DNA of 64,000 nucleotides from assembly GCA_047967505.1 (NCBI GenBank), contig CM106541.1; one strand, written 5' to 3'. Of the stretch, positions 44,595 to 55,958 are shown one piece after another. The DNA is from Dipteris shenzhenensis. Lineage: Eukaryota > Polypodiophyta > Polypodiopsida > Gleicheniales. A program made the position numbers and the translations under genes. A model generated the notes under the pieces. That model was given only the letters and a program-made list of their open reading frames with translations. It made no database searches and was not told the origin of the DNA. How positions within the stretch are numbered: the stretch's first letter is position 1; each line of letters begins with the position of its first letter.

Positions 44595-44624
44595 CCCCAA
44601 AATGAGCTCCCTTTTTTCCTAATG
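44595..44624 (-). repeat. Right terminal inverted repeat of the 11-kb element
   Basis: Exact reverse complement of 33531-33560 over 30 bases; the MULE transposase sequence resumes directly beyond it. Confidence 0.9.
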
Positions 44625-45900
44625 CTTCGCATGCTCCTCTTGCATCTTGGATGTCTGGCCTAGTAAACCATGCATGTTCATTATGGCACCAAGTATTTTG
44701 AGCATGGATGCTCTGGTGGGCCAATCATGCACTTTTCTGATCAAGTTCTTTAGCCAGGTGCGTTGCGTGTACCACAAGCAAAGATATATGTCCACGCCAA
44801 ATACAGGCCTACCATACAATGTGTGCAATGTTATTGTCAATGGCCTTTGATAAGTGTCATGTATATAATACCACTGGGTCATTCATTTGAACATACCTCA
44901 AAGCATCTACCTTGGTGAGAGCATCATCCACATTGAAGGAATTGGGCTCCCAAGACTTGTTGTGATCTAAAATATGATCTCGGAAAGCCGTCAACCAACT
45001 TTCAATATCCACCTTTGTAGCAGAGGAAGTGATTACCCATGCAATGGGAACACCATTTGATGCTTCTCAAATACCATCATGATAAAGATGGAACACCATT
45101 CTGATGCTTCTCAAATACCATCATGCCATGAAAGATCATGGATAAGACACCCATTACCTTGAGCACATCAACAAGGAATTAGACTAATACATACCTGAAG
45201 ACATACCTGAAGTCAAGAAAAGTACCTTGTATTAATTCATGCCAAACTTAGCATCCATTGCGTGGATAAGGTCACCATTCCCATACATGTTCAACATTTC
45301 AACCTACCATCTTGTTTGGATGCCCAATATAAATGGCCTTGTGTTCAGTATATCCTACTCGCTATAGATGAACATGTGTTTCGCATTCAGTGTGGCCCAA
45401 ATCCTCATGCTAATAGCATCATCATTGTGAAGCTGGAAAGTAGTCAAGTCCAGCTTCTTTGCAATATTCAATATGTCTGAATCATCAAGGAAGCATCTCG
45501 TCAAATTGGCGCACTCGGATTCTATTGGACACACTGGCTGAAAGTCTCTGATGTGTTGATCCCACACCTTCTATGGAGTGAAACCCTTAGCCATCATCGT
45601 GAGCACCCATCTTTTCATTTTCCATGAAAGACATGGAGCAAATGACACATCTGCTCTAGAGATGCCATCATAACCTAACCCATGGGCTATGTGTCCAGTT
45701 TTGTCCATATTGTGCTCCATCTGCATGTACGTGATCGATGCCACATCCTGAAACATATACAACTAGCATATTGAGAAGTGGCATGTGCATCCATGGAGCA
45801 TCCATGGAAGTGGGTGCCTCATGGCCTACTTCCCTTACTGGTTTTAGGTCTAGGTTTGCTGCAGCCATAACATTATGAGATTCGTAACCTTGATAATCCT
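44625..45900 (-). pseudogene. MULE transposase, central DDE region (split gene, N-terminal side)
   Basis: On minus the order matches a Mutator-like transposase. KMKRWVLTMMAKGFTP, IRDFQPVCPIESECANLTRC and DSDILNIAKKLDLTTFQLHN...DAISMRIWATL come first (45660-45355). Then come a PFILGIQT segment and a GNGDLIHAMDAKFGMN block (first catalytic Asp region). VAWVITSSATKVDIESWLTA and NVDDALTKVDAL (second Asp region) follow, and then PVFGVDIYLCLWYTQRTWLK with NLIRKVHDWPTRASMLKILG (44800-44690), the conserved 'LCLWHVRRAWLK' segment whose His is here Tyr. It stops at EEHAKH next to the TIR. A 43-bp tandem duplication (45048-45133) and several frame changes disable it. The continuation is at 32994-33530. 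Confidence 0.75.
45048..45133. repeat. 43-bp tandem duplication inside the MULE pseudogene
   Basis: GAACACCATTTGATGCTTCT...AAATACCATCATG starts at 45048 and again at 45091 with one inserted base. Confidence 0.9.
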
Positions 45901-46533
45901 TAGGACCAAAGCTACAATAGTAATTGTAAAAGAGTTACACTATTACTAACATGTTTATAACACATAATTTGGACATTACATGCACAGAGGGAGATGGAGG
46001 TGTGGAAATCATTACATGGTCTCGGTTATCCAACTTCGTTCCAAGGGATTCATCATGCTTCTAGGATTCCTCTTGTGATGAGAGACTTTCTTGAACATCG
46101 TGGAATATTTAGATCGGTTGCCTTCACCTACGAGAAAATCTTGCACCCTAATGAATGGAACATGCGCCCGCCTTAACATGCCTTGTGCTCATGGGTCTAT
46201 CATAGAAACCCACTGCAGGCTGTCATGGTCAAAAGGTCCATCAAGAGGGTTTTGCACATAAAGGCGCCCAAGAGCAACTTGATGATGAAGTCTAGAGGTC
46301 CTTGTGAAGATTGGTCTTCCTATTCTAAAATCATGGGAGAAGTGTTCTCTTCTCCAAGCTTGTCTATAACAGGTCGCTTGCCTTTGTTTTTAGATGTCTT
46401 GGGTGCAGATGAATTGGTGGCGAGAATAGTAGGTGTATGGAAAGCTATTGGACTAATGAAGTAAGTTTCAGCAAACAACATCTTTGTAGTTGAGACCCTA
46501 TACATTATGGATGTGGAGATATCTTGAAATTCT

Positions 46534-46536
<3 letters not shown>

Positions 46537-46607
<71 letters not shown>
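46537..46607. repeat. (CT)n tract
   Basis: About 35 CT dinucleotides. On its left (46320-46500, minus) a frame reads APKTSKNKGKRPVIDKLGEE, which resembles APKKYQTKGKRPIGEVDRHE at 47600-47660. So the first exon of the MULE gene seems to be present twice. Confidence 0.9.
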
Positions 46608-46610
<3 letters not shown>

Positions 46611-47203
46611 CTCCTCTGTGTCCTCCACCATTGCATCTATGAGGATGCCCTTACAATGGATATAATCAATATATGAGCAAAGAAATGTTCAATTTTAAAC
46701 CAAAAGCTGTGCACCTTGACTTCCGCTTCGAGATTGAGTTGTCAAATTACCTAAAGAAAATCACAACATTGTGTAAGATACAAGACAAAAAACCATTATA
46801 ACCACTGATGCATGATAGAATTGAGCCATAGCGTATAAATTTTAGAGTTCTTGCATAAAATCTTTATAACATTAAGAGTCTTTAATATCACATCAATCAT
46901 TTACACATTATAATTATAGCAAATGAGAGAGCCAAAGTTTCATTCATGTAATAACAATGTCAACATCCTTCATTGAGATTATACGTGATTCATTAATCAT
47001 CAGAACTCTCCTTGTCATAAATGGAGACATCTTTTTGTTTAAGGAGAGTGCATATCTCATCCTTCTTGATCTCTACCTAGGCCTCCATCCCGCACATTCT
47101 TTTCGGTATGCCCGCATCCCATTTCCGGATTTTCTCCTCAATCCTTGCATTTATCCAAGGCTCCATCTCCAAATGCTTTCATTGTAGCCTCCCTAGCCTT
47201 GCG

Positions 47204-47757
47204 TCATGCTTGGTGATGAGCATTGTCATACCTAAGCTCGAGATTTAGTGATCGTTTTAGCAAGCGATCCTGATGCTGACGATTGACCATGTGCCCTCGA
47301 GAATGCCCACCCTTAGGAATGGGTCCTCTTTGGAGTGGTGGCATGGGACACAGACCATGCTCATTTTGCCTATGATTATTAAAAGCATGCCTACCACAAA
47401 CCTCATCATGCTTCTTCGTACACTTTCGCATTAGGCACAAATACCAATGCTTGTGTGTGTGCTCGCCACGATGCACCCTAAATTCTTTGGTTTTAAGAAG
47501 CACCTGTGCAAATACACAAAGGATTCAATTAGTTATAAGTATAAAGGAGTATCTTGGCTACACAAGTGAAGCCTTGGCTTTTGTTCCATGTGAGTGAAGA
47601 GCGAAGCATCCTCATGTCTATCGACTTCTCCTATAGGTCGCTTACCCTTAGTTTGGTACTTCTTAGGTGCAAGCAAGGATGTAGCAAGGAGTGCCGATGA
47701 AGAGGAAGCCATATGGAGAATGCAAGTACACTCTGCAAAAACGACAATGAACCACAT
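47204..47757 (-). pseudogene. MULE transposase, N-terminal pieces with zinc-finger-like segment
   Basis: Minus frame 47757-47533 starts near MASSSSALLATSLLAPKKYQ and reads TKGKRPIGEVDRHEDASLF. Frame 47503-47204 reads LKTKEFRVHRGEHTHKHWYL and CLMRKCTKKHDEVCGRHAFN then NHRQNEHGLC, a C..C...H....H-type finger as found at the N-terminus of this MULE family (family form 'HWYLCL...C......H......H'). They lie upstream, on the same strand, of the DDE region at 44625-45900, probably as separate exons. No MULE terminal inverted repeat or target duplication was found further right. Confidence 0.5.
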
Positions 47758-50064
47758 TCAATAATGCATGGTATGATTCTTCAAAAGAAATGAAAATATG
47801 CTACTTAAAGTCAAGGGATATCACTCAAAGATAGATGCAAGCCTATACGAAAGAAATTCAAAATTAATCTTGCATCCTATAATAATATACACCTAAGGTG
47901 ACTTTAACTATACACTTGGATATAGAAAAAATAATAAGCGGATTCATCTAAGGTCACATAAAAAGTGAAATAGAAGATGGGGCTAGCTAATGGAGCACCT
48001 AGGGTCTCCATGCTCATAGTATTGAAGGAAGACCATAATCCCAGTCTCTGTGCTAGTAATCCCACTGAGCTAGGATCATTGTGAATGTAAACCTGATCTC
48101 TGTGAGAGTAATCTCACACGCATAGTCTAAATTAGCACTAAGTTAATTGTCCTAGCCTAAGGATGTTATAAACCCCATAGAGATCACCATGGGAACTACG
48201 AGCAACTTTTGCAAGGGACTCCAACTTGGTCGCGACGGCCTTTCCTAAAACCCACGTCTATAGCCAAGCAAAGGGCTATTGAGGATGACACCTCTTGACC
48301 GTGTGTTTCAAGAAATCCAAGGCCTTAGATAGTATTGAATGAGGAAGATGAGCAAGCCTCCAACTATTGCAAGGCCATTGATTCCACTCGGTACAGCCCT
48401 AGGGGCACTAGCTCCATCGCTATCAACTCCCTCGCTAGCTGAAGGAATATTGCCATCCGCCTCGACGGGCTCGTTGAAGAAGCCTAGATATGGCATCAAG
48501 CACTCCAATGACAGCTTGAAACCGAGAGCTACCATGATGGGAGCTTCCAACCTGAGCCCTACAATGGTGGGAGGTGGCAATCTGAGCCAGAGAGGGAGTT
48601 GTGAGATTAGGAATATCGATTGTCTTCTTCTTTATGAAACGTCAACGCTAAGCATGGAGAGTTCAACGCCATCACTGAATGAGGTAGCTGCAAGCAACAA
48701 GTAGCAAGAAAAATTTGGTGAGCCATCTCCATGGCCAAACGCGTGAGCCACCCCACTCGGTACATGATGACCTGGACACAGTCACATTCACAAACATGCA
48801 ACATACATGCACTCTCCTCGTCTACCTCTAGCCTCCCAATGGATAGATACGACATAAAACGAGCAAAACTAACCTAGAGGCGTAGCCCAAGCTCGTTCAC
48901 AGACGATGGCACAGCCCAAACTCGTTCACATGTGTTAGCGCAAAACGTATGTTATGCTGTAGATGCAGAACGAAGTACCTAGAGGTGAACAACGACGAGG
49001 ATGAGGGTTTGACAGGCCAAGTTGGAGAATAATGCTTGAGGCGGTGAGCATTGATTTCAACCGACATTCCATGCAAATTCGAAATTGAGCACAGATGGCC
49101 ATACGCATGAATGGTGTCCATGGATCACCGGTTTCATCCATTAGGTTTCAATGCGTAAGATGGCGATGTTGGAAGGGTCCCGCAATCACAAGATCACTTG
49201 CACATAGGGTCCATCTTCCTATGTGTAGAAGACGACAGGGTGGATACCCGTAGATATATCCTTAGGCTCTTCTTGCAATTTGGAAAAAAAATATCTTTTG
49301 AATCAATTAAATTTGTCTATTGATGATTCCTTTCTTTCGATGCATGTTCTCGATGCGAGCAAACATTGGGAGTCAACAAACAAGATGACTAAATTATAAA
49401 TTATTAGCTCTTATAAGCATATCCTTTTTAACATGTAGGTGTTCCCAAAAGGCAAATCACATCTTTTTGTATCACCATATGAATACGCTACCCCTGACAT
49501 TTGCAAGGATCATCGGGTCCTAATGGAGCTTGTGTCGTGGCTCATTACTCATTCAAACGAATGTAAAGTAGCTTGCAATTGCTCTACCACCTGTAAAGTA
49601 GCTTGCAATTGCTCTACCACCTACTAAGACCATCCCCTCCGCAATACTAGTTTGTTGGAGTGGAGTGACTCTTAGACAAAAGTGAAAGGAGAGAGGAAGA
49701 CACTTGAGAATCCATATGTCAAATTAAAAAATAATAAAAAAATACAAGAGTGTGTATAAACTGTTAGGTCATGAGGCTTGTGAATTTCCAGAAACGCAAG
49801 CAACACTTGCAACGTAAAATTTTAAGCGATGGGGCTTGTGGATTGCCAAGGCAGCGTTCTAGAGAAAACAAAAAAGCTCAATTGGCAATTGAATTGACAA
49901 ATTTCAAATTCCAACTTTGAATATAACTAACGCTGGTTTCCTGGATGCAACAATCCTGGATGGTCAGATCAGGCTCTCTTTTCCGGCTGCATCATGCAAA
50001 AAATATGATGATAGCTCGAAAAGATTTCGACGTTAATGACAAGGAATGGCAATACAATACACGT
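47758..50064. other. No supported gene (47758-50064)
   Basis: Short overlapping frames at 48308-48704 on both strands have no domain. A perfect 30-bp tandem duplication (GTAAAGTAGCTTGCAATTGC...) lies at 49563-49622. The last 300 bp before the gene at 50065 should contain its 3' UTR; AATAAAA-like words on minus are present only weakly. Confidence 0.55.
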
Positions 50065-52512
50065 TTATAAGCGCCGGTCAATCTGAGAGTGAGAGGATGA
50101 GACCAAGAATGAATTACTGCTGGCCATTGAATCCGCATCATCGAAGCCGGAAGGATCTTTGGCCTCATACACCGGTAGATCGCGCCGGTAAAGTCCTATG
50201 CCGCCCGCATTAGCCAGCGTCTGGATTTCAAACAGATCAGAGCTGGAATCACTGTCGTAGGATTCTTCGTTTGGCGTATGCGTTACCTTCAACGGTGAGC
50301 TTAACACGGATCTTAACGGTAAGCTCTGTGAGCTGCTGCCATGTTGACGGTTGTGGAAGTTCCGGCTGCTTTGATGATCCGATCCGGCAGAATTCTTGTT
50401 GTCGTAGTCGTAAAGTTGCGAATTCTGGCGGCTTGAAACCGCTAGCCGGTGATCCTCCACCACCCTCAGCAATCTCTCCGCCAACTCGATGTCTTGATCT
50501 TGTTCTTCGTCAGAATTGTGTGATCGTCTTCGTTCCCTCTCTTCTATAATCTTCGCCACCTCTCCCATTCTGGTCATCTGCCTCGCATTCCCGTTCGCCG
50601 CACCATTCTCCCCGTTCAGCCATCGTCGCTGATCCGGCTGCTGCAGTTGACGAGCAGAATTACGATCTCGCTGATCAAAACTCGAAGGCGCGGTGCTGGA
50701 CGACGATCCCGAACTTTCTCTGTTGTTGATGCCATTGGGCGCTGGTATCAGGCCGCGTAGCTGTGCTACTGCTTGGCGTTGCTGTGCTGCTACAACGGCT
50801 TCTTCCTCTTCGTCTTCTCGCTTCGCCTGGACATGGTGCCCCCTGCTGTCCGCATTTTCCTTCTCCGTGAGGTGCACCTTGAGCTTCCGACTGAGAAACG
50901 GCAACTTGAAAGCGTGCGTCGCGGACGATCCGTTGCGCCTGGCCGCTCCCATGGACTTACTCCGCACGGGCTGCAGCGCGTCGTCATGCAAGCTGGACGC
51001 AGAGGCGGTGGACGAGACGGAGGGGGAGGCATGCAAGGTGGTGGTGGCGGCGTGACGGCGAGGGCTATAGTGGGGGTGGAGGGGGGAGGCGGCGGAATAC
51101 AAGAGGGAGTGGTAAGGGCGAGAGGAGGTAGGGGGGGAAGAGGTGGCGGAATTGGAATTGGCGGGGGTGGAAGAGGAGGCGAGGTAGTCATGGCGGACGA
51201 AGTAGCGAGGGTCATGGTGGTGGAGGAGGAATTTGAGTTCAGGGGTGCGGCTACCGGCGGAGCGGGAGGAAGGCGGGGAAGGGCGGGGGGAGGGGTCGGG
51301 GGCGGAGCGGGAGGGGGAAACTGGCGAGGCGGCGGCGGCGGAGGGACGGAGGGAAGAGGCGGCGCCGGAAGACGAAAGAGCTCTCAAGAATAGCCGTCCA
51401 CGGGAGCGGGGCGACGGCGGCTTGCCGTTCGGGGGGAGGTGGAGCGCATGGGAGAAGGCCGGCGGCGGCGCCGCCACCGCCGGATTGGCGAGATGGAGAA
51501 TAGGGCTGGGGGGCGATCTCCTCGCCGGCGGCGCATGGGCTGCGGCGGAAATCTTGAACTTCGCCAGAAAGCTCGCCAGCCTGCTGCCGGGCGACGCCGG
51601 CTGCGGCTTCGTACCGTGACGCGGCTTCCGCCCCCCCGCCACCGCCTCCGCCTCGCTCACACTCATACTGCTTCCGGTCGACGTCCTGGGCGACGTAAAC
51701 TCGCTCCCTTCCGTGGCCCTCCGCCGCCACCCGCCGCCCTTCCTCGCCACCTCCACCAACGGACTCAACGGCAGCTCTCCCGCTACTTCGTCCTCCTCCG
51801 CCACCCCCCAGCCCCTCTGCGCCGCCGGCCCGAAATACTTCTCCGCATCGAACACCCCTATCTCTTCGCTCCTCTTCCCTCCTCCTCTCCCTCCCGCCTC
51901 TTCCTCCTCCCACCCCGCCTCCTGCACCCTCGCCGCCCTCCCTGGCCTCACCAGTAGCTTCCCCCTTCCCCCTGCCGCCTCGGCCCTCCCTCCACCCCCC
52001 CCTTGCCTCTTCGCCACCGGCCCCTTCTGCCCTGCGCCCCTCTCATCATCCCCCGCCCTTGCAAACAGTTGCCTCCCCCCTCCTTTCATCTTCTTCACAT
52101 CAGTTCCCGCTCCGCGATCGCCCTCCTTTGGTTCGCCATCCTCATCCTCGCCGCCTTCCAATCCTCCCCCCTTGTATCGATCGCTCTCTTCGCCCTCAAT
52201 ATGCCTCAAAGCATCGACGACGGACACCGTCGTGACGCTGCTGGCGTCCCAAGACTCGTCCCCCCGACCCTCTTTGTTTTCCTGCAACTGAGTAACTCTC
52301 TTCCTCGGCAATGCTGGACGTCGTGTTTGCAAGTCGACAGCCGGGGACGACTTCCAACTCTGTCTGTGTTCCGAAGTGGGAGAGTCACTTGACTTGCGTG
52401 GGAGGGCAATGCTTACCTTGTAACGATAGTTCAGAGGCAAAGCGTCTCTCTCGGGACTTTTTAAAGGAAACTCTTGGAACGACTGATCTATGAAGACCGC
52501 AACCGTGGCCAT
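50065..52512 (-). CDS. Intronless PKS/BIG GRAIN 1-like regulatory protein (815 aa)
   Basis: A single uninterrupted 815-codon frame in GC-rich sequence (ATG at 52510-52512, TAA at 50065-50067), long and disordered (Ser, Pro, Ala, Arg, Gly runs). Three short blocks stand out. Residues 217-228, EIGVFDAEKYFG, match the hallmark 'EIxVFxAEKYFN' of PHYTOCHROME KINASE SUBSTRATE (PKS) proteins. Residues 307-319, SPGSRLASFLAKF, resemble 'ISPGxRLASFLNSLF' of BIG GRAIN 1-like proteins. Residues 753-766, DSDSSSDLFEIQTL, match the 'SDASSDLFEIESL' block near the C-terminus of both families. PKS proteins act at the plasma membrane in phototropin/phytochrome signalling and BG1 proteins in auxin transport. The two families are largely intronless and 350-550 residues long; this one is longer because of insertions of low complexity. 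No signal peptide or membrane span is seen. Function is inferred from motifs only; which family it belongs to is open. Confidence 0.7.
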   Translation of the reverse strand: MATVAVFIDQSFQEFPLKSPERDALPLNYRYKVSIALPRKSSDSPTSEHRQSWKSSPAVDLQTRRPALPRKRVTQLQENKEGRGDESWDASSVTTVSVVDALRHIEGEESDRYKGGGLEGGEDEDGEPKEGDRGAGTDVKKMKGGGRQLFARAGDDERGAGQKGPVAKRQGGGGGRAEAAGGRGKLLVRPGRAARVQEAGWEEEEAGGRGGGKRSEEIGVFDAEKYFGPAAQRGWGVAEEDEVAGELPLSPLVEVARKGGGWRRRATEGSEFTSPRTSTGSSMSVSEAEAVAGGRKPRHGTKPQPASPGSRLASFLAKFKISAAAHAPPARRSPPSPILHLANPAVAAPPPAFSHALHLPPNGKPPSPRSRGRLFLRALSSSGAASSLRPSAAAASPVSPSRSAPDPSPRPSPPSSRSAGSRTPELKFLLHHHDPRYFVRHDYLASSSTPANSNSATSSPPTSSRPYHSLLYSAASPLHPHYSPRRHAATTTLHASPSVSSTASASSLHDDALQPVRSKSMGAARRNGSSATHAFKLPFLSRKLKVHLTEKENADSRGHHVQAKREDEEEEAVVAAQQRQAVAQLRGLIPAPNGINNRESSGSSSSTAPSSFDQRDRNSARQLQQPDQRRWLNGENGAANGNARQMTRMGEVAKIIEERERRRSHNSDEEQDQDIELAERLLRVVEDHRLAVSSRQNSQLYDYDNKNSAGSDHQSSRNFHNRQHGSSSQSLPLRSVLSSPLKVTHTPNEESYDSDSSSDLFEIQTLANAGGIGLYRRDLPVYEAKDPSGFDDADSMASSNSFLVSSSHSQIDRRL

Positions 52513-55500
52513 TCGCGGCAGCTAGATTGCGAAAGATCACGATTGCTCGAAGATAGCCAGTTGGAAAACCAGCTAGACAATCATCGAATTCTGAACACAC
52601 TCACGGTCTCGCAAGCTTTTATCGATCTGAGTATGACACAAGGCTACACAGAACGTCTCGCAATTCCTACCAGGAGTTATTTTATCCCTGGTGCAGCGAG
52701 AGGCTTTCAACTAGCAACCGCAGCCTGAGAGAAGTGTGGGAAAAGCGTAAAATCTTTCGCTCAATGTTGCACCCAGGCCAACGGCACCTGTAGTGTCTCT
52801 ACGTCCCGCACTATCGCTGCCCCGGCGCCGACGTACCCAGGTCCCAGACTACCAACTCTGCTTGGCACAAGGAGAGGTACGCCTTAATGGGCAGCTAGAA
52901 TAAAGGCAAACCAATCCTGTCGTTGGACAAGACGCTGCTTGCACCACCAGTGGAGGGGCCAGCGCCAATGCGCCATATTTTTTCTATAGCGCCGCGAGCT
53001 CGTGGCCAGTTGTTAGGCCTGCAGGCTGCAAGACACACGCCCTAACAAGGAATGAAATGCACATTGCACGCAGGTTCACGTTCGCCAGGGCCCGATCACA
53101 GACCGGGGTGCGTGCGTGGAACGGTGGGGCGGCTGGGCACTGGGCAGTGGGGACTCGGGAGTCGGGACGAGCAGGCCTCCAGGCTGTAGTCCTCGATCGA
53201 GGTCTACCCTAGTCCCGACAATCCGGCTATCTGACGATAGTGCGAAGACCCATTTGTCAATGACCTGAGAGCTTCATGAAGTCTCTTCAATCTTGACACT
53301 TTTCCTAAAAATAATAGCTCAAACTTCAAATGGCACTCGGCCCCGACTCCCGAGTTGGCCGCACTCCTGTGTAAGTATGACGACACCATTGATGTTTAAA
53401 CATCGTATAATACTTCTGATCGAACTCTGAGACATGACCACCATATGCTCATTTTACTCATTGCTCCAAACTCCAGTGCTCCACGGTCCACCTCGTATGT
53501 GAGCACTATCGCCGTAACTGCTTGCTGAGAAGCATTAACTAAAAGAGTCCCAGAGTCCCGATTGAGGGAGTCATTGAGGATGCATGAGGAACGAACTTCG
53601 AAGTCTTGCGACTCCCGAGGATTGCGAGGCCATGTCCAGAAGTCGTTTAGTGAACGGCATTTTGACACGACGTCGGACTGTATGTTCTGTGGACAATCAA
53701 GTGTATCTGCCCTGCCCCTGGGGCGGAGTCAAGAGTCAAGACAATGTTGTGAATCGTCGAATCTGCGATACTCGAGCAAGGAAAGCTTTTGTGTTTCTCA
53801 ACCATAAATCCGAGGAGCCCTCAAAATGTGAGTAAAGCTTTCATTGTTTTGTTTAAACTTTAAACACCAAACCTCAATCAAAAAGTGAAGGATTTCACAT
53901 TTCAATGTCTTACGTCGAGCAATTCTCATCCTATGTTGGTAGCGATTGAGTTGAAAGTATGTAACGGCCAATCACAGAAGGACGTCCATGTGAATCAGGC
54001 TCCATGACTGTGAGAAGCCTGTTTGCAGCCTGCGCTGCCTGCCTGTTCAAGCCTGAAAAGTCCAATATGGAAAATACGGCATGTCATCAACTAGCAAGTA
54101 GACAATTGACGTTGTCTGGCTACTTTGAAACGACCTCGCAATGATGCGGCACAGTGAAATCGAAGTGACTCGAGAGCACTGAGCAGTGAGAAGATGAATG
54201 ATGAATCAGCAACCCGCTGGGCTTACCGAAGACGGCCATGAGCCTCAATATATAATAAGATTGCGAACGTGCGGAGTGTGCCCTCCGTCGATAGCTCGAA
54301 AACGATGAAGGAAAGACGACACTGGACAGAATGAAATGGCGAGGCATTGGACAAATCGAAAGGAGGAGGTAGCGAAATTGGGAAATGGATTGGAATGGCG
54401 ATGAATTGAAGTTTGCAAAGCAACCATTAGTAAACTATGCACACTCCAGGCAACGTCGATGCCCATGCACGTCTACGTAGGGTAGAAAATTTTCCACACC
54501 TCAAATTTAACGAATTTTGATTTTATTGTAAAAATTCACTTTTTGTCGTCACACAAATGATTGCCATGTGCCGGGTAGCTCCTTCAGATTGCCACGTCGG
54601 CGAGAAGTGGGCCCCCATGCTGGGATCAATGGGGGCTGCTTTTAATGCGGTGCACATGCCAATCTCAATTTCCCATTTTAATTCCTCTCTAAAGAATTAG
54701 AAAATTATAGTGTAAGAATTTGTTGGAGGTAAGAAACTCTGTTGTGGAATATATGAGAATACCTCTTTCAATAAAAAAAATTATAGTGTAGAGTAAAGGT
54801 ACGAATAGAAACACGAAGAGACACTTTTCTTGCCTGCCTCCTTATTAGTACTCCTGCATTATCCCTCCTCCTTGTAAGGAAGGATACCCTTCCTTAGGCC
54901 TCGTACACACACCCACTAGAGCACCCCCCATGGGAGAGAGAGGTGGGCAATGTGTGGTTACACGATGAGGCGACACGTTATCTTGAAATGAAGAAGCATA
55001 GATTGCAACCAACAACTTTTCGACTGGTGAGTGTAGGGTTAAAACCCCCTTTTTCAATGCATATTATGGATGGACGAGGAAGGAGAGCCCAAGATCATCG
55101 GCATCCCCTTCTTGTGAATCAATCAAAATTACACACATGATGGCCACATCAAGGCACACCCTTTTTGCCCACAGTTGGGCAGTTTGTTTGTTGCCACTCC
55201 ACCAACCCCTATTAGGGCTCCATCAATGATCTCCAAAGATAGAAGGAGGGTGGGGCCAGGGGTGACTAAGGAGACCAAATTGGTAGATTCTTTCCTCCAC
55301 TTTTTTGTAAATTGAAACTTGTGAGTCCCTTATACCATTTAGCATAGACAGTGAAGATCTACTTTTCCACGGGCCATAGGCTATACCCTCACATTAGGGG
55401 TACTTATAATCAAGGCGACCGTCTATAAATGTGGCTAAGTTAGCATTGATCATCGAGCTTGCTTGCTTTCTCCTCCTCCTCAACCAATCGAAGTTATTGT

Positions 55501-55890
55501 AAATGCTAATAGTAGATATTTAGGCTCATTTCATGCTTTTAGAACTATATTCCAATCAATTAGCCTTTGTTTTGCTTTCCCAGTATGAAATCTCAAGTTT
55601 GAGATGCACATGCCCAAGGAGCATGCCTATATCCATGAAGGCTAAACCCAAGAAGCCCACCAAGTTATGGAAAATAGGGTGACCACCACTTGCAAGAAGT
55701 TGTCACCACTACGCTCATTTCAAATCAAGGATTCAAAAGCACCTTTACTTACATTCAATTCTTGGTTGTATAAAAAACAATAAAAATTGCTAGTGGATAC
55801 TATGGAGCCTACCTACAAGTGGACATGCACATGCTTAGCCTGAGCTTAGCCTATCCAGTATCATGAGGTACTTTAGGTCACACTACATCA
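52513..55890. other. 5' flank of the PKS/BG1-like gene and sequence without a supported gene
   Basis: The first few hundred bp should hold the promoter. A possible TATA-like word on minus (GATAAAATAAC, about 52676-52686) lies about 165 bp before the ATG, but it is weak. Between 53130 and 53680 short words CGGGAGTCGGGAC and CCCGACTCCCGAG recur in both orientations. Frames at 53396-53835 and 54120-54466 have no domain. 54500-55890 is ordinary, AT-richer sequence. Confidence 0.5.
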
Positions 55891-55895
55891 AATCA

Positions 55896-55955
<60 letters not shown>
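55891..55955. repeat. (CT)n tract
   Basis: About 60 bp of CT with one TTT interruption. It is followed by TACATGCATATGCATCC-rich sequence (55960-56110) without a gene. 56110-56640 is AT-rich with no recognised feature. Confidence 0.95.

Positions 55956-55958
<3 letters not shown>

Larger units (their letters stand above)
33531..44624. mobile_element. 11.1-kb TIR DNA transposon of unassigned type, inserted into the MULE gene
   Basis: The ends carry a perfect 30-bp inverted repeat (33531-33560 and 44595-44624) starting CATTAGGAAAAAAGGGAGCT; beyond 30 bp the similarity fades. The two flanks are the two halves of one MULE transposase pseudogene in the right order and strand, which independently fixes the block as an insertion. 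If the target duplication is TA (ends GGAAAAAAGGGAGCTC...), removing the block joins the flanks in one frame with a single TAA at the joint. A longer duplication is not visible. Inside: (CT)n tracts, an array of palindromes (37.43-40.75 kb), an acidic unknown pseudogene on plus (41.4-42.35 kb) and a transposase-like relic on minus (42.4-44.0 kb). Alternative: the 30-bp repeats could come from a smaller element and the block be composite. Confidence 0.65.

Noticed and set aside
50773-51957. Antisense frames of 120-206 codons in the GC-rich gene
   Set aside because: Gly/Arg/Ala-rich mirror images of the Ser/Pro/Ala-rich sense protein; the sense frame alone is open over 2.4 kb and has family motifs.
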